From Candidatus Sericytochromatia bacterium S15B-MN24 CBMW_12 (GTDB taxonomy: Bacteria > Cyanobacteriota > Sericytochromatia > S15B-MN24 > UBA4093), in contig DAZV01000044.1 of the NCBI GenBank assembly GCA_002083825.1, positions 7,140 through 54,301 on the forward strand: DNA of 47,162 bases. Reading direction: 5' to 3'. A model generated the notes under the pieces. The model did not search any database. It had not been told where the DNA came from and worked only from the letters and a program-made list of their open reading frames with translations. The position numbers and the translations under genes were made by a program. This document shows positions 8,140 to 16,347 of this stretch, piece after piece. Each line of letters begins with the position of its first letter. The first letter of the stretch is position 1.

Positions 8140-9099
8140 ATGCCCCGTCGCGTCATCGCCACCATGCACCAGGCCATCATCGGGCAGGACCGGGCCCTCG
8201 AACTCGTCATGAGCGCCCTCCTGGCCGGTGGCCACATTCTGCTCGACGACGTGCCGGGTGTCGGAAAGACCCTCATGGCCAAGACCCTGGCCCAGTCCAT
8301 CGACGGTATTTTCAATCGGATCCAGTTCTCGCCGGATCTGATGCCCTCGGACGTCACCGGGATCAACCTCTTCGCCCCGCTCTCCGGCGAAGCGCGGCGC
8401 CTGAATCCCGAGAGCGAGTTTCGATTCATCCAGGGCCCGGTCTTCGCCAACGTCCTCCTGGCCGACGAGATCAACCGCGCCAGCCCCCGCACCCAGTCCA
8501 GCCTGCTCGAGGCGATGGAGGAAGGCTTCGTCACGGTCGATGGGGAGACTCACCACCTGCCCAGGCCCTTCCTGGTGATCGCCACCCAGAATCCCGTCGA
8601 ATTCCAGGGGACCTTTCCCTTGCCGGAGGCCCAGCTGGATCGGTTTGCGGTGAAATTATCCCTGGGGTATCCGGCGGTATCGGAAGAAGAGGAACTGCTT
8701 CGTCGCTCGGCGAATGGCTCGACGGGCGTGCGCCCGGGGCACGACGGAGAACGGGTTCAACCGATCATCACGACCCAGGAGCTCAGCGCCTGGCAGAAAG
8801 AAGTGCGGGCAGTCCGGGTGGATGCCAGTCTACAGGCCTACATCGTGAGCTTCGCCAACGTGACGCGCAACCATCCGCAGATCGCGTTGGGCGTCAGTCC
8901 GCGAGGCAGCCTCACGTGGCAGCGGATGGCCCAGGCCTTGGCCTACCTGAAGGGTCGGACCTACGTGACGCCCGACGACCTCAAGACGACGGCGCACGCG
9001 GTTCTGGGGCATCGGCTGATCGTCGCGGGCCGTTCCGGGGCGCAGAACAAGAGCGCCTTGCTCGAGGATCTGCTCGATTCCCAGCCGATCCCGGTTTAA
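8140..9099 (+). CDS. MoxR-family AAA+ ATPase
   Basis: This 319-residue AAA+ ATPase has a Walker A at about 39-44 (PGVGKT), Walker B LLADEIN, sensor-1 region IATQNPVEFQGTFPLPEAQLDRF and an arginine-rich second half (SPRGSLTWQRMAQALAYLKGR). MoxR proteins act as chaperones that insert cofactors or mature partner complexes and are almost always coupled to DUF58 and transglutaminase-like genes, as here. The ATG at 8140 follows GAAGAGG. DUF58 begins 96 bases downstream. Confidence 0.93.
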   Translation: MPRRVIATMHQAIIGQDRALELVMSALLAGGHILLDDVPGVGKTLMAKTLAQSIDGIFNRIQFSPDLMPSDVTGINLFAPLSGEARRLNPESEFRFIQGPVFANVLLADEINRASPRTQSSLLEAMEEGFVTVDGETHHLPRPFLVIATQNPVEFQGTFPLPEAQLDRFAVKLSLGYPAVSEEEELLRRSANGSTGVRPGHDGERVQPIITTQELSAWQKEVRAVRVDASLQAYIVSFANVTRNHPQIALGVSPRGSLTWQRMAQALAYLKGRTYVTPDDLKTTAHAVLGHRLIVAGRSGAQNKSALLEDLLDSQPIPV

Positions 9100-9195
9100 G
9101 CGCATGGGGGGCTATCGAGAGCCGAGAGCCCTGGGCGGGGCTGTCGTGGATGGGACGGCCCTTGACGGGGTCGTCGCCGACGGGGCTGCTCGGCA

Positions 9196-10461
9196 ATGAC
9201 GGGCCGCGCGTTCGTCCTCCTCCTCATCGCGGCGAGCACCCTCTACGCCGCCCGCAACGTCGGCGTGGGCTGGCTTTACGCCCTGGGCTACGCACTGGCG
9301 GTCGCGGTCGCGGCCTCGGCTGTCCTCGGGGCCTGGTCCCTCGGCGCGGTACGCATGAGCGTCGCTCCGGGCCGCCGGACCGAGGCAGGCGTTCCCTTGC
9401 CCGTATCCGTCACGCTCTCGAATCCGGGGGCTCGCGCTCGGCGCTACCTCTGCATCCTGGCGGCACCCCTGGGCGCGAAGGGTCGACTCCGCCCCTGGAG
9501 ACGCACGCTCCTCCCAGACGACTGGGGCTCCACCCTGATCCCCGAGCTGAAAGCGGGCGAGCGCCTGACGATTCAGCTTTCGATTCCTGCGCCGTGGCGA
9601 GGCATCTATGCCATGCCGGAGATCTACGTGCAGGCGGCCCCCCTGGGGCTGGTCGCCTGGACCAAACGCCGGCACACCTCACCCTTGATAAGGGATGGCA
9701 GCCGGATCTCCTTACCCATGATGAGGGGTGGCAGCCGGATCTCCTTGCCCATGATGGGGGGTGGCAGCCGGATCTCCCCCCCCCTTGACGGGGGGGGGCT
9801 GGGGGGGGGTGTTGCAATCGAGTTCCATGAAGACATCGTGGTGCATCCCAAGATCCACGTTCTGGGGCGGATTCCCGGAATCGACGGCCGTCGAGGAGAC
9901 GGAGAAGCGCTGACTTCGGCGCGCCCGCGTAACGGCGGAGAGCTGATCAAGGCCGTGAGGCCGTATCGCTCCGGGGATTCCCTGCGCCAGATTCACTGGA
10001 AGACCACCGCGCGAACGGGACGGCTCGCCGTTCGGGAAAACGAAGGGGAGGACCCGGAGCTCGAGCTCGAGGTCTTGCTCGATGACTTTCGAGCATCGAG
10101 CATGGCCGACTTCGAGGTGGCGATCGAGGTGGCCGCCTCGCTTCTGGCGCATGCCAAGGAGCGGGGGGTGAGGGCGAGGTTGGTCGTTCAGGCGGGAGAG
10201 CCGGCGGCGCAGACGCTGGATGGGCAGCTCGATTGGCTGGCGGGACTCACGAATAAGGAACCTGGGATCAGCAACACCTCCCCGGGGTTCCCCCGTCGCT
10301 CAGGCGTGGCCTATCCGGGTCCGCAGGCCCAACGGGGGACCAACAGGGGCCCTTCACGGGTGGTGATCTCGCCCCGGAAAGAGGGATGGGAAGGCCAGGC
10401 AGCCGTCCTTCACGTCCCGCCGAACGCCGCGATCGCGGACGTGCTGAGGGAGCTGCGGTGA
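9196..10461 (+). CDS. DUF58 protein carrying two in-frame repeat insertions
   Basis: This 421-residue DUF58 protein begins with two hydrophobic helices (residues 3-50), then a beta-rich region. The signature YRSGDSLRQIHWKTTAR lies at about 255-272, followed by a vWA-like end. Residues about 160-207 (GSRISLPMM repeats, then Gly-rich) and about 351-384 (KEPGISNTSPGF...) have no place in the family and correspond exactly to the genome's palindromic repeats at 9677-9816 and 10249-10348. The frame stays open through both. It may still work if the insertions fall in surface loops. C9, G9 and G9 tracts at 9776-9809 are slippage-prone. Its stop overlaps the next start (GTGA), so a frameshift would also affect TgpA translation. 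Confidence 0.88.
   Translation: MTGRAFVLLLIAASTLYAARNVGVGWLYALGYALAVAVAASAVLGAWSLGAVRMSVAPGRRTEAGVPLPVSVTLSNPGARARRYLCILAAPLGAKGRLRPWRRTLLPDDWGSTLIPELKAGERLTIQLSIPAPWRGIYAMPEIYVQAAPLGLVAWTKRRHTSPLIRDGSRISLPMMRGGSRISLPMMGGGSRISPPLDGGGLGGGVAIEFHEDIVVHPKIHVLGRIPGIDGRRGDGEALTSARPRNGGELIKAVRPYRSGDSLRQIHWKTTARTGRLAVRENEGEDPELELEVLLDDFRASSMADFEVAIEVAASLLAHAKERGVRARLVVQAGEPAAQTLDGQLDWLAGLTNKEPGISNTSPGFPRRSGVAYPGPQAQRGTNRGPSRVVISPRKEGWEGQAAVLHVPPNAAIADVLRELR
9677..9816 (-). repeat. Repeat insertion 1 in DUF58: three 33-bp units plus a composite-repeat end
   Basis: Three 33-bp units beginning TGGCAGCCGGATCTCC start at 9696, 9729 and 9762. The last runs into a C9/G9 clamp with loop TTGAC and GGGGTGTTGC. 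That tail is the minus-orientation right end of the composite repeat (compare 26461-26492). The inserted length keeps the DUF58 frame. Confidence 0.85.
10249..10348 (+). repeat. Repeat insertion 2 in DUF58: composite right part joined to a three-stem module
   Basis: AATAAGGAACCTGGGATCAG (10254-10273) is the composite-repeat core. It is followed by a three-stem module: clamp CCCCC 10290-10294 with GGGGG 10334-10338, AGGC 10302-10305 with GCCT 10309-10312, and GGGTC 10317-10321 with GGCCC 10326-10330 (one G-U pair). The reading frame is preserved. Confidence 0.85.
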
Positions 10462-12497
10462 AGGCCTTCCTCGATCCGCGCGATCCCATGCTGCATCTGC
10501 GGCTGGCGACGGCGATGGCGGGGGCGATCGCCATCATGGCCCTCTACTCGGTCTCGGGAGTCACCGCGGAGCCGAACCCCGGAGTGCTGGTCGCGCTGGG
10601 GATCGGCCTCGGGGGACAGTTCGTCTCGCATCGCCTGCGCGGAAAGAGCCTCTGGTTCATCAAGGCCTTGCTCGCCGTGGGAATGATCGTCCTCTTGTGG
10701 CGGTACATGGCGAACTTGGTGGCCAACCTCCAGGACACCCGCTATCCGCTCGCCGAGCTGCTTCTGTACCTGGCGGTGCTCAACTCCTTCGACTTGCCGC
10801 GCCGCCACAACTTGCGGATCGCCATGATGGTCTCGGTGATCCTGCTGGTGGTGACCGCCACGCTGAGCCGGGACATGGCCTTCGGGGCCTTCCTGCTCGC
10901 CTTCCTGGGCGCGGGGCTCTGGTGGGGGCACCAGGACATGCTGAGCGAGCTGGACGCTCCCCTCCCGCTGAAGAAAGCCAGCGGGACCGCGGTGAAGGGA
11001 CTGCTGCCGATACTCGCCATGGTGCTCGTCGGCGGGCTCGCGCTGCTCCTGGGCGTTCCGCGGGACGAGGGCGGCGGGCTCAAGCAGTTGCCGTTCTCGA
11101 CGATGCTCACGCTTCCGGCCCATATCGATCCCCAGGTGCGAAACCCCGCCTATCCGTCGGGGGGCAGCGGGAACGACGACGAGGCGCCCGAGCTCGATCC
11201 CGAGGCTTACTACGGCTTCGCGGAGGATCTGGATCTGAACTTTCGGGGGCGACTCTCCCAGACGGTGGCCTTGAAGGTGCGGTCGCCCCGGAGGCAGTTC
11301 TGGCGCGGCATGGCCTACGACACCTTCGACGGCCGGCGCTGGCGGATGGCCCGCCCCAAGGACGTCACCCCGCTCCAGTCCAATCCCTTCAGCCTGCCGA
11401 ATCAATCGATCTCGGGAGCGCGGGAGATCACGACCTTCTACGTCGAGAAGGATCAGACCAACCTGATCCTGATGCCCGCCAACCCGGTCCAGCTCTACTT
11501 TCCGACGGGCGAGATCATGATGGACACCTACGATTCCTACCGCAGCCCTTTGCTCCTGGAGAAGGGGATGTACTACACGGTGGTATCGGCCAAGGGGGGA
11601 ATTCCTGCCGGGGGGCCGGATCGGGAGTTGCCGTCGCCGGAGCGCTTGAAGCGCGCGGGGATCCCGGTCGCCCCCTACTTGACCTTGCCGCCGAGCTTCA
11701 GCGCCAGGACGCGCGACTTGGCCCGGGAGATCACGGCCGGAGCGACGGGGCCGCGGGAGCGCGTTCAACGGATCGTGGCCCACCTGGAGGAGCGTTATCC
11801 TTACGACCTGGACACTCCGGCGTTTCCGGGGAAGGCGGATCAGGTGGATTGGTTCTTGTTCGAGGCGAAGCGGGGTTACTGCGAGCACTTCGCGACGGCG
11901 CTGACCTTGATGGCGAGGGAGGTCGGAGTGCCGACCCGGCTGGTGACCGGGTACTTGCCGGGAACGTTCAACCCGTTCACGGGCTTCTACGAGGTGAAGA
12001 CCGCGCATGCGCATGCATGGGTGGAGGCTTATCTCTGGGGACGGGGTTGGGTGGCCTTCGATCCGACTCCCGGCTTCACGGGTCCCGGGGAAGCCGAGGG
12101 GACGCGTCTTCCGATCGCGGACTGGGCGCGTTCGCTGCAGGCGGCGGGGGGCGGAGTGCTGTGGGCGATCGGGATCGGGGCGACGGGGGGGATCCTCGGG
12201 TTCGTTTGGACGCTGAGGAGGCGGTCGCGGCGGGTCTCCGAGGCGAGCTCGGCGTATCTGAGGCTGGCGGCGATCGCCGGGAGAATCGGGGGCTTCGAGA
12301 CCGAGGGGCTCACGGCGGGGGAGCTGCTGAAGCGGATCGAGGGGACTGAAAGTTTGAAGTCGATAGCTCCTGAGGCTCGGGCGATCGTGGAGACGTACGA
12401 GGCGATTCGGTTCGGGGGCGCGCCCGAAGACGGATCGATCGGGCGCGCGGTGGCGGATCTGGAAAAACGGCTCAAGAAAACCCCCTCCGCCCCTTAG
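10458..12497 (+). CDS. Transglutaminase-like membrane protein (TgpA family)
   Basis: This 679-residue protein has an N-terminal block of five to seven membrane helices (residues 15-200, DUF3488-like), a periplasmic region, a transglutaminase core and a C-terminal helix followed by a DUF4129-like tail. The catalytic triad is visible: Cys475 (KRGYCEHFATAL), His519 (AHAWVEAY) and Asp535 (AFDPTPG). TgpA proteins form or cleave protein crosslinks in the periplasm. The GTG at 10458 overlaps the DUF58 stop and follows GAGGGAG, so translation is coupled. The order MoxR, DUF58, TgpA is a classic triad. Confidence 0.92.
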   Translation: MKAFLDPRDPMLHLRLATAMAGAIAIMALYSVSGVTAEPNPGVLVALGIGLGGQFVSHRLRGKSLWFIKALLAVGMIVLLWRYMANLVANLQDTRYPLAELLLYLAVLNSFDLPRRHNLRIAMMVSVILLVVTATLSRDMAFGAFLLAFLGAGLWWGHQDMLSELDAPLPLKKASGTAVKGLLPILAMVLVGGLALLLGVPRDEGGGLKQLPFSTMLTLPAHIDPQVRNPAYPSGGSGNDDEAPELDPEAYYGFAEDLDLNFRGRLSQTVALKVRSPRRQFWRGMAYDTFDGRRWRMARPKDVTPLQSNPFSLPNQSISGAREITTFYVEKDQTNLILMPANPVQLYFPTGEIMMDTYDSYRSPLLLEKGMYYTVVSAKGGIPAGGPDRELPSPERLKRAGIPVAPYLTLPPSFSARTRDLAREITAGATGPRERVQRIVAHLEERYPYDLDTPAFPGKADQVDWFLFEAKRGYCEHFATALTLMAREVGVPTRLVTGYLPGTFNPFTGFYEVKTAHAHAWVEAYLWGRGWVAFDPTPGFTGPGEAEGTRLPIADWARSLQAAGGGVLWAIGIGATGGILGFVWTLRRRSRRVSEASSAYLRLAAIAGRIGGFETEGLTAGELLKRIEGTESLKSIAPEARAIVETYEAIRFGGAPEDGSIGRAVADLEKRLKKTPSAP

Positions 12498-12510
12498 CGG
12501 GGGGAGGGGG
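12481..12510. terminator. G/C-rich hairpin between convergent tgpA and cheW
   Basis: CCCCCTCC pairs with GGAGGGGG around an inner CCCC/GGGG stem with one bulge. The tgpA stop codon lies in the loop. It could end transcription from both sides; its C/G-tract style also matches the repeat family. Confidence 0.5.
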
Positions 12511-12536
12511 CAAGGGGATGAGCAGCGGCGGGAAGA

Positions 12537-12992
12537 CTAAGAGACGGCGAGCTGCCTTTGCTCTTCCTGGTTGAGGACGAGGTTGAGATCCAACAGGATC
12601 AAGAGGCGCCCTTCGAGCTTGGCGATGCCCTTGAGATAGCCGGCATCGATGGCGCTGGCGACCATCTCGGGGGTGGGTTCGATCGCGTCCGTGGAGATCC
12701 GGCGCACCTCGCTGACCCCGTCGACGATCATGCCGACCGTCCGGCCGTTCATGGTCACGATGATGATCCGGGTGCTCTTGGTGTTCTCGGTGACCGGCAG
12801 GCGGAAGCGCTTGCGGAGATCCACCACAGGAATGATCTTGCCGCGCAGGTTGACGACCCCTTCCACGAAATCGGGGGTGCGGGGAACCCGCGTGATGTCG
12901 GGCATGCGAACGATCTCCTGGACCATGCCGATGTCCACTCCGAACTCCTCGGGTCCCAGATTGAAGCTCACCAACTGCAAGACGTCTGCCAT
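12537..12992 (-). CDS. cheW: CheW chemotaxis coupling protein
   Basis: At 151 residues this has the full length and two-barrel pattern of CheW, which links chemoreceptors to CheA. Family stretches are LVSFNLGPEEFGVDI, VQEIVRMPDITRVPRTPDFVEGVVNLRGKIIPVVDLRKRF and LEGRLLILLDLNLVL. The ATG follows GAGGAGG. No cheA, receptor or other motility gene is in the window. An isolated CheW may serve a distant chemosensory cluster such as one for twitching motility. Confidence 0.93.
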   Translation of the reverse strand: MADVLQLVSFNLGPEEFGVDIGMVQEIVRMPDITRVPRTPDFVEGVVNLRGKIIPVVDLRKRFRLPVTENTKSTRIIIVTMNGRTVGMIVDGVSEVRRISTDAIEPTPEMVASAIDAGYLKGIAKLEGRLLILLDLNLVLNQEEQRQLAVS

Positions 12993-13318
12993 GACTAGCC
13001 TCCTCGATATCGGTAGGCAGGCTCTGAGGCCTGCTCGGGGTGACAGGCGCTACGGCCTGCTCGGCATGAGCGGCGAGCCGGCCTGCCCCGCTACGGGGTG
13101 GCGGCCCATCCTTCCGATCATGCTCCAGATTAGCAGGCAATGGGCCAGTTCCCAAGGCCTATCTGGCCTATTCCGTCACAACTCCCCAAGCCGATTCGAC
13201 GATTAACCAACCCTTCCCCCAACTTTAAACGCGAGTTAATCGTTCAACCGCAAGATCCTCCGCCGGATCGTCCATAAGTTGTTAAGAGCAAGCGCGTTGA
13301 AAAAGGGAGGACTACCCG
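12993..13318. other. Intergenic region with an inverted repeat upstream of a lipoprotein gene
   Basis: No gene is seen. The first 120 bases carry loosely repeated GGCCTGCTCGG-like pieces and a CCCCGCTACGGGG palindrome. Nearer the lipoprotein, ACGATTAAC (13199-13207) pairs perfectly with GTTAATCGT (13235-13243), an operator-like dyad in an AT-richer stretch. GTTAAGAGC (13281-13289) recurs inverted before the S8 protease gene at 45708-45716. Confidence 0.45.
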
Positions 13319-13837
13319 ATGAAAGCCAAGAAAACCATCACCCTCTTCGTCATGGGCACCCTCATCATGTCCCTGATGGCCGGTTGCGGCACCCGCGGCG
13401 ACAACATGGTCGACGAGGAAGAGGAAGAACCCGCCTACGAGGAACCGGTCAACAACAACCCTAGCTACAACAACCCCGGTTACAACAACCCGGGCTACAC
13501 CAATCCCGGCACCTCGCTTCCGGTGGCCCTCACCGCGACGGTGGTCAGCAAGGAAACCAAGGCCGGCGGATTCCTCTGGCTCAAGAAGTACATCAAGACC
13601 GTGACCGTTCAGGTCAACAACCCTTCGCAACAGCAGGCCCAGGCCACCCTCAAGGTGACCTTCACCAAGGGCGGAGAATCGGTCGGCACCGATGACCAGG
13701 CCATCACCCTGGCTCCTGGCGCCACCCAGACCTACACCATCACGCCCACCGTCAATGCGGAAGACGCCACGGCCTACGCCGAGTCGCTCCCGACCAATAC
13801 CGGTACCGGCACCGGCACCGGCTGGGGAAACATCTAA
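13319..13837 (+). CDS. Lipoprotein with Asn-Pro-Gly-Tyr repeats
   Basis: This 172-residue protein starts with a clear lipoprotein signal (LMAGC, Cys23). An acidic stretch (VDEEEEEPAYEEP) is followed by a low-complexity run of YNNPG-like repeats (about 42-62). A beta-rich domain follows (ALTATVVSKETKAGG... TVTVQVNNPSQQQAQATLKVTFTKGGESV), resembling the CARDB/FxLD class of Ig-like domains that often bind partners at the cell surface. It ends in TGTGTGTGW. The ATG at 13319 follows GGGAGG. It is monocistronic with its own terminator. Function is unknown; a surface structural role is a guess. Confidence 0.8.
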   Translation: MKAKKTITLFVMGTLIMSLMAGCGTRGDNMVDEEEEEPAYEEPVNNNPSYNNPGYNNPGYTNPGTSLPVALTATVVSKETKAGGFLWLKKYIKTVTVQVNNPSQQQAQATLKVTFTKGGESVGTDDQAITLAPGATQTYTITPTVNAEDATAYAESLPTNTGTGTGTGWGNI

Positions 13838-13876
13838 ATCGATCCCTTTTACCGCTCTTTTCAATTCTTGCGCTTC

Positions 13877-13902
13877 GGAAACCCGGCTTCGGCCGGGTTT
13901 CC
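13877..13902 (+). terminator. Rho-independent-like terminator with TTCG tetraloop
   Basis: GGAAACCCGGC and its complement form an 11-bp perfect stem closed by TTCG. It ends the lipoprotein transcript before the Mla operon. Confidence 0.75.
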
Positions 13903-13941
13903 GCTTTGAGGCCCGCGGGGCGCTCGAGAATCGCCCCGTAC

Positions 13942-13971
13942 TTGTTACCCGACGACTGCGGGTGCTACGAT
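13942..13971 (+). promoter_or_regulatory. Possible promoter of the Mla-like operon
   Basis: TTGTTA (13942-13947) and TACGAT (13966-13971) are 18 bp apart. If real, transcription starts near 13978, past the ATG at 13970, which would favour a later start codon for the first permease. Confidence 0.35.
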
Positions 13972-14824
13972 GACGGGTAGGATGGCTGATCTCGGCGGCG
14001 AGGTCAAAACGCGTGCCGCGCTCCCCCCAAAGCGCTGCCTGGAGATGGAATTGGTTGACGCCCTCACCCGCCCTCTGGTGAACTTCCTGACCGTGCTGGG
14101 ACGCATGGGCGCTTTCGCCGTGGAGATCGGGGTCGCCATCTTCACCCCGCCCCTCTTCTGGCAGGAAACCGTGCGCGCCATGCGCAACGTGGCCCTCCAG
14201 ACCCTGGTCCCGGTCATCGCCATCATGACCGCCGTCGGCATGATAGGCGCCATGCAGGGCCTCGCGGTCATCCGGATCTTCGGAGCCGACCACGTGCTCT
14301 CCTCGCTGCTCGCCGAGTCCATCCTGCGCGAGATGAGCCCCACCCTCGCGAGCATCATGATTGCCGCCCAGGCGGGAACGGCGATCGCCGGCGAAATCGG
14401 CACCATGCGGGTGAAGGAAGAAGTGGACGCCCTGGGCGTCATGGCCGTCAATCCGGTCAAGTACATCGTGGCCCCGCGCATGATCGCCCTAGCCACGATG
14501 TGCCCGATCCTCAACGTCCTGGCCTCGGCGTTCGGGATGCTCGGCGGCTTCGTGGTGGCGGTCTACCTCAAGGGCATGACGTTCGGGACGTTCGTCGCGA
14601 ACCTGCTGGCCTACGTGGACATGGGCGTCATCTACACCGGCCTGCTCAAGAGCGTGGTCTTCGGCGTGCTGATCGGCCTCATCGCCTGCTACTACGGCTA
14701 CAACGTCACGGGGGGCGCGCAGGGCGTGGGCAAGGCCTCGAACAACACGGTGGTGCATGGGATCGTGGCGGTGGCGGTCGCCAACTACTTCCTCACCTCC
14801 TTCCTGATCAAGGCCCTCGACTAG
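13970..14824 (+). CDS. MlaE/YrbE-type lipid transport permease, first copy
   Basis: This is up to 284 residues long with four or five hydrophobic helices and the MlaE core (IMIAAQAGTAIAGEIGTMRVKEEVDALGVMAVNPVKYIVAPRMIA). MlaE is the inner-membrane permease of the MCE phospholipid transporter linking the two membranes. The start is uncertain: ATG 13970 and ATG 13982 lack a clear ribosome site, and ATG 14045 (MELVDALTRPLV) matches the usual family N-terminus. The stop TAG shares its G with the next gene's GTG. It is related to, but clearly different from, the second copy, suggesting a heterodimer. Confidence 0.87.
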   Translation: MTGRMADLGGEVKTRAALPPKRCLEMELVDALTRPLVNFLTVLGRMGAFAVEIGVAIFTPPLFWQETVRAMRNVALQTLVPVIAIMTAVGMIGAMQGLAVIRIFGADHVLSSLLAESILREMSPTLASIMIAAQAGTAIAGEIGTMRVKEEVDALGVMAVNPVKYIVAPRMIALATMCPILNVLASAFGMLGGFVVAVYLKGMTFGTFVANLLAYVDMGVIYTGLLKSVVFGVLIGLIACYYGYNVTGGAQGVGKASNNTVVHGIVAVAVANYFLTSFLIKALD

Positions 14825-15570
14825 TGGCCGGCGCGGGGGTTCTCGGCGAGATCGGCCGGGTGGGCAAGTTCTGGTGGACGACCGTCCACTGGATGGCCAC
14901 GCACTGGCCCGAACCGCGCCCGGTTCTCGAGCAGATGTTCCGGATCGGCGTGATGAGCCTGCCGGTGATCCTGGCCATCTGCGCCTTCGTCGGCTCCAAC
15001 ATCGTGCTGGTCGGCTTCTACACCTTCCAGCAGTTCGGCGGCCAGGACATGGTCGGAGCCTACTCGGGGCTCATGTCCATCCGGGAGTTCTCGCCCATCA
15101 TCGTCGGCGCCATGATGGCGGCCAAGCCCGGAACCGAGATGACCGCCACCATCGCCACCATGCGGATCAAGGAGCAGATCGACGCCCTGGAAGTCATGGC
15201 GGTCAACCCCTTCGGCTACCTCATGGCCCCGCGCTTCCTGGCTTTCATGCTGGTGGCCCCCATCCTCATCATCTTCGCGGACATCTCCGCCATCTTCGCG
15301 GGTTGGCTGGTGGCCGTCTACCAGCTCGGCGTCAACTCGGGCGCCTTCATGGCGGACGTGACGCGCTTCTTGACGATCGACGACGTGCTTTTCAGCATCG
15401 TCAAGGGCATGATCTACGCTCTGCTGACCTGCGTGGTGAGCTGCTACTTCGGCTACACCTCGGGGCCGGGGCCGCAAGGCGTCAGCAAGGCCATCAACCG
15501 GGCGGTCGTGACGATCGCGACGCTCATCGTGGTGCTCAACTACTTCCTATCGGAAATGATGTGGGGATAG
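14824..15570 (+). CDS. MlaE/YrbE-type lipid transport permease, second copy
   Basis: This 248-residue permease starts at a GTG overlapping the preceding TAG by one base. It shares the family core (IIVGAMMAAKPGTEMTATIATMRIKEQIDALEVMAVNPFGYLMAPRFLA) and about five membrane helices. E. coli MlaE is a homodimer; actinobacterial Mce loci carry paired YrbEA/YrbEB. Two consecutive copies upstream of a single ATPase and a single MCE gene therefore fit a heterodimeric permease. Translation is probably coupled to the first copy. Confidence 0.88.
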   Translation: MAGAGVLGEIGRVGKFWWTTVHWMATHWPEPRPVLEQMFRIGVMSLPVILAICAFVGSNIVLVGFYTFQQFGGQDMVGAYSGLMSIREFSPIIVGAMMAAKPGTEMTATIATMRIKEQIDALEVMAVNPFGYLMAPRFLAFMLVAPILIIFADISAIFAGWLVAVYQLGVNSGAFMADVTRFLTIDDVLFSIVKGMIYALLTCVVSCYFGYTSGPGPQGVSKAINRAVVTIATLIVVLNYFLSEMMWG

Positions 15571-15571
15571 C

Positions 15572-16345
15572 ATGTCGAACCTCCTGATCCCGGATCCGAT
15601 CATCTCGTTCCAAGGCGTCCACAAGGCCTTCGGGCGCCAGAAGGTGCTCGACGACGTCTCGCTCGACATCGAGCGCGGGAAGACCACCGTCATCATCGGG
15701 CCCTCGGGCACCGGGAAGTCGGTCTTCATCAAGCTGCTGGTGGGCCTTCTCAAGCCCGACAGGGGCTCCATCCTGGTCGACGGGGAGGATATCACCCGCC
15801 TGAAGGAAAAAAGGCTCTACGAGGTCCGCAAGAAGTTCGGCATGCTCTTCCAGGACGGCGCGCTCTTCGACTCGATGGACGTGGGCGAGAACGTGGCCTT
15901 CCCCCTGCGCCGGCATACCAGGAAGTCGGAAAAAGAGATCCGGGAGATCGTGGCCCTGAAGCTCGCGCAGGTGGGCCTTCCCGGGGTCGAGCACAAGTTC
16001 CCTTCGGAGCTCTCGGGCGGCATGCGCAAGCGGGTGGGCATCGCCCGGGCGATCGCCCTCGAACCCGAGATCGTCCTCTTCGACGAACCCAACTCCGGCC
16101 TGGACCCGGTCATGAGCGACGCCATCGACAAGCTGATCCTGCGCATGCAGCATGAACTGGGACTCACCTTCGTGGTCATCTCCCACGACATCCCCGGCAC
16201 CTTCCAGATAGCCGATCGGATCGCCATGCTCTACAAGAGCAAGCTGATCGCCTACGGGGCCGCCCAGGATCTGAGGGACGCCGACGATCCGATCTTGAGG
16301 CAATTCTTCGACCGCAGCGCGGTCGGCCCGATTCAGGTGGTCTAG
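15572..16345 (+). CDS. MlaF-type ABC transporter ATPase
   Basis: This 257-residue ATPase has Walker A GPSGTGKS, the Mla-type signature LSGGMRKRVGIARAIALEPEI, Walker B VLFDEPNSGLDP and switch His in VVISHDI. LSGGMRKRV separates MCE-type ATPases from typical LSGGQ importers. It energises lipid movement through the MlaE-like pair. The ATG begins one base after the previous stop, with GGGGA upstream. Confidence 0.92.
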   Translation: MSNLLIPDPIISFQGVHKAFGRQKVLDDVSLDIERGKTTVIIGPSGTGKSVFIKLLVGLLKPDRGSILVDGEDITRLKEKRLYEVRKKFGMLFQDGALFDSMDVGENVAFPLRRHTRKSEKEIREIVALKLAQVGLPGVEHKFPSELSGGMRKRVGIARAIALEPEIVLFDEPNSGLDPVMSDAIDKLILRMQHELGLTFVVISHDIPGTFQIADRIAMLYKSKLIAYGAAQDLRDADDPILRQFFDRSAVGPIQVV

Positions 16346-16347
16346 CC

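Noticed and set aside
10410..12014. Minus-strand open frame opposite the transglutaminase gene
   Set aside because: A mirror of a gene with a full catalytic triad; composition is typical of antisense frames.
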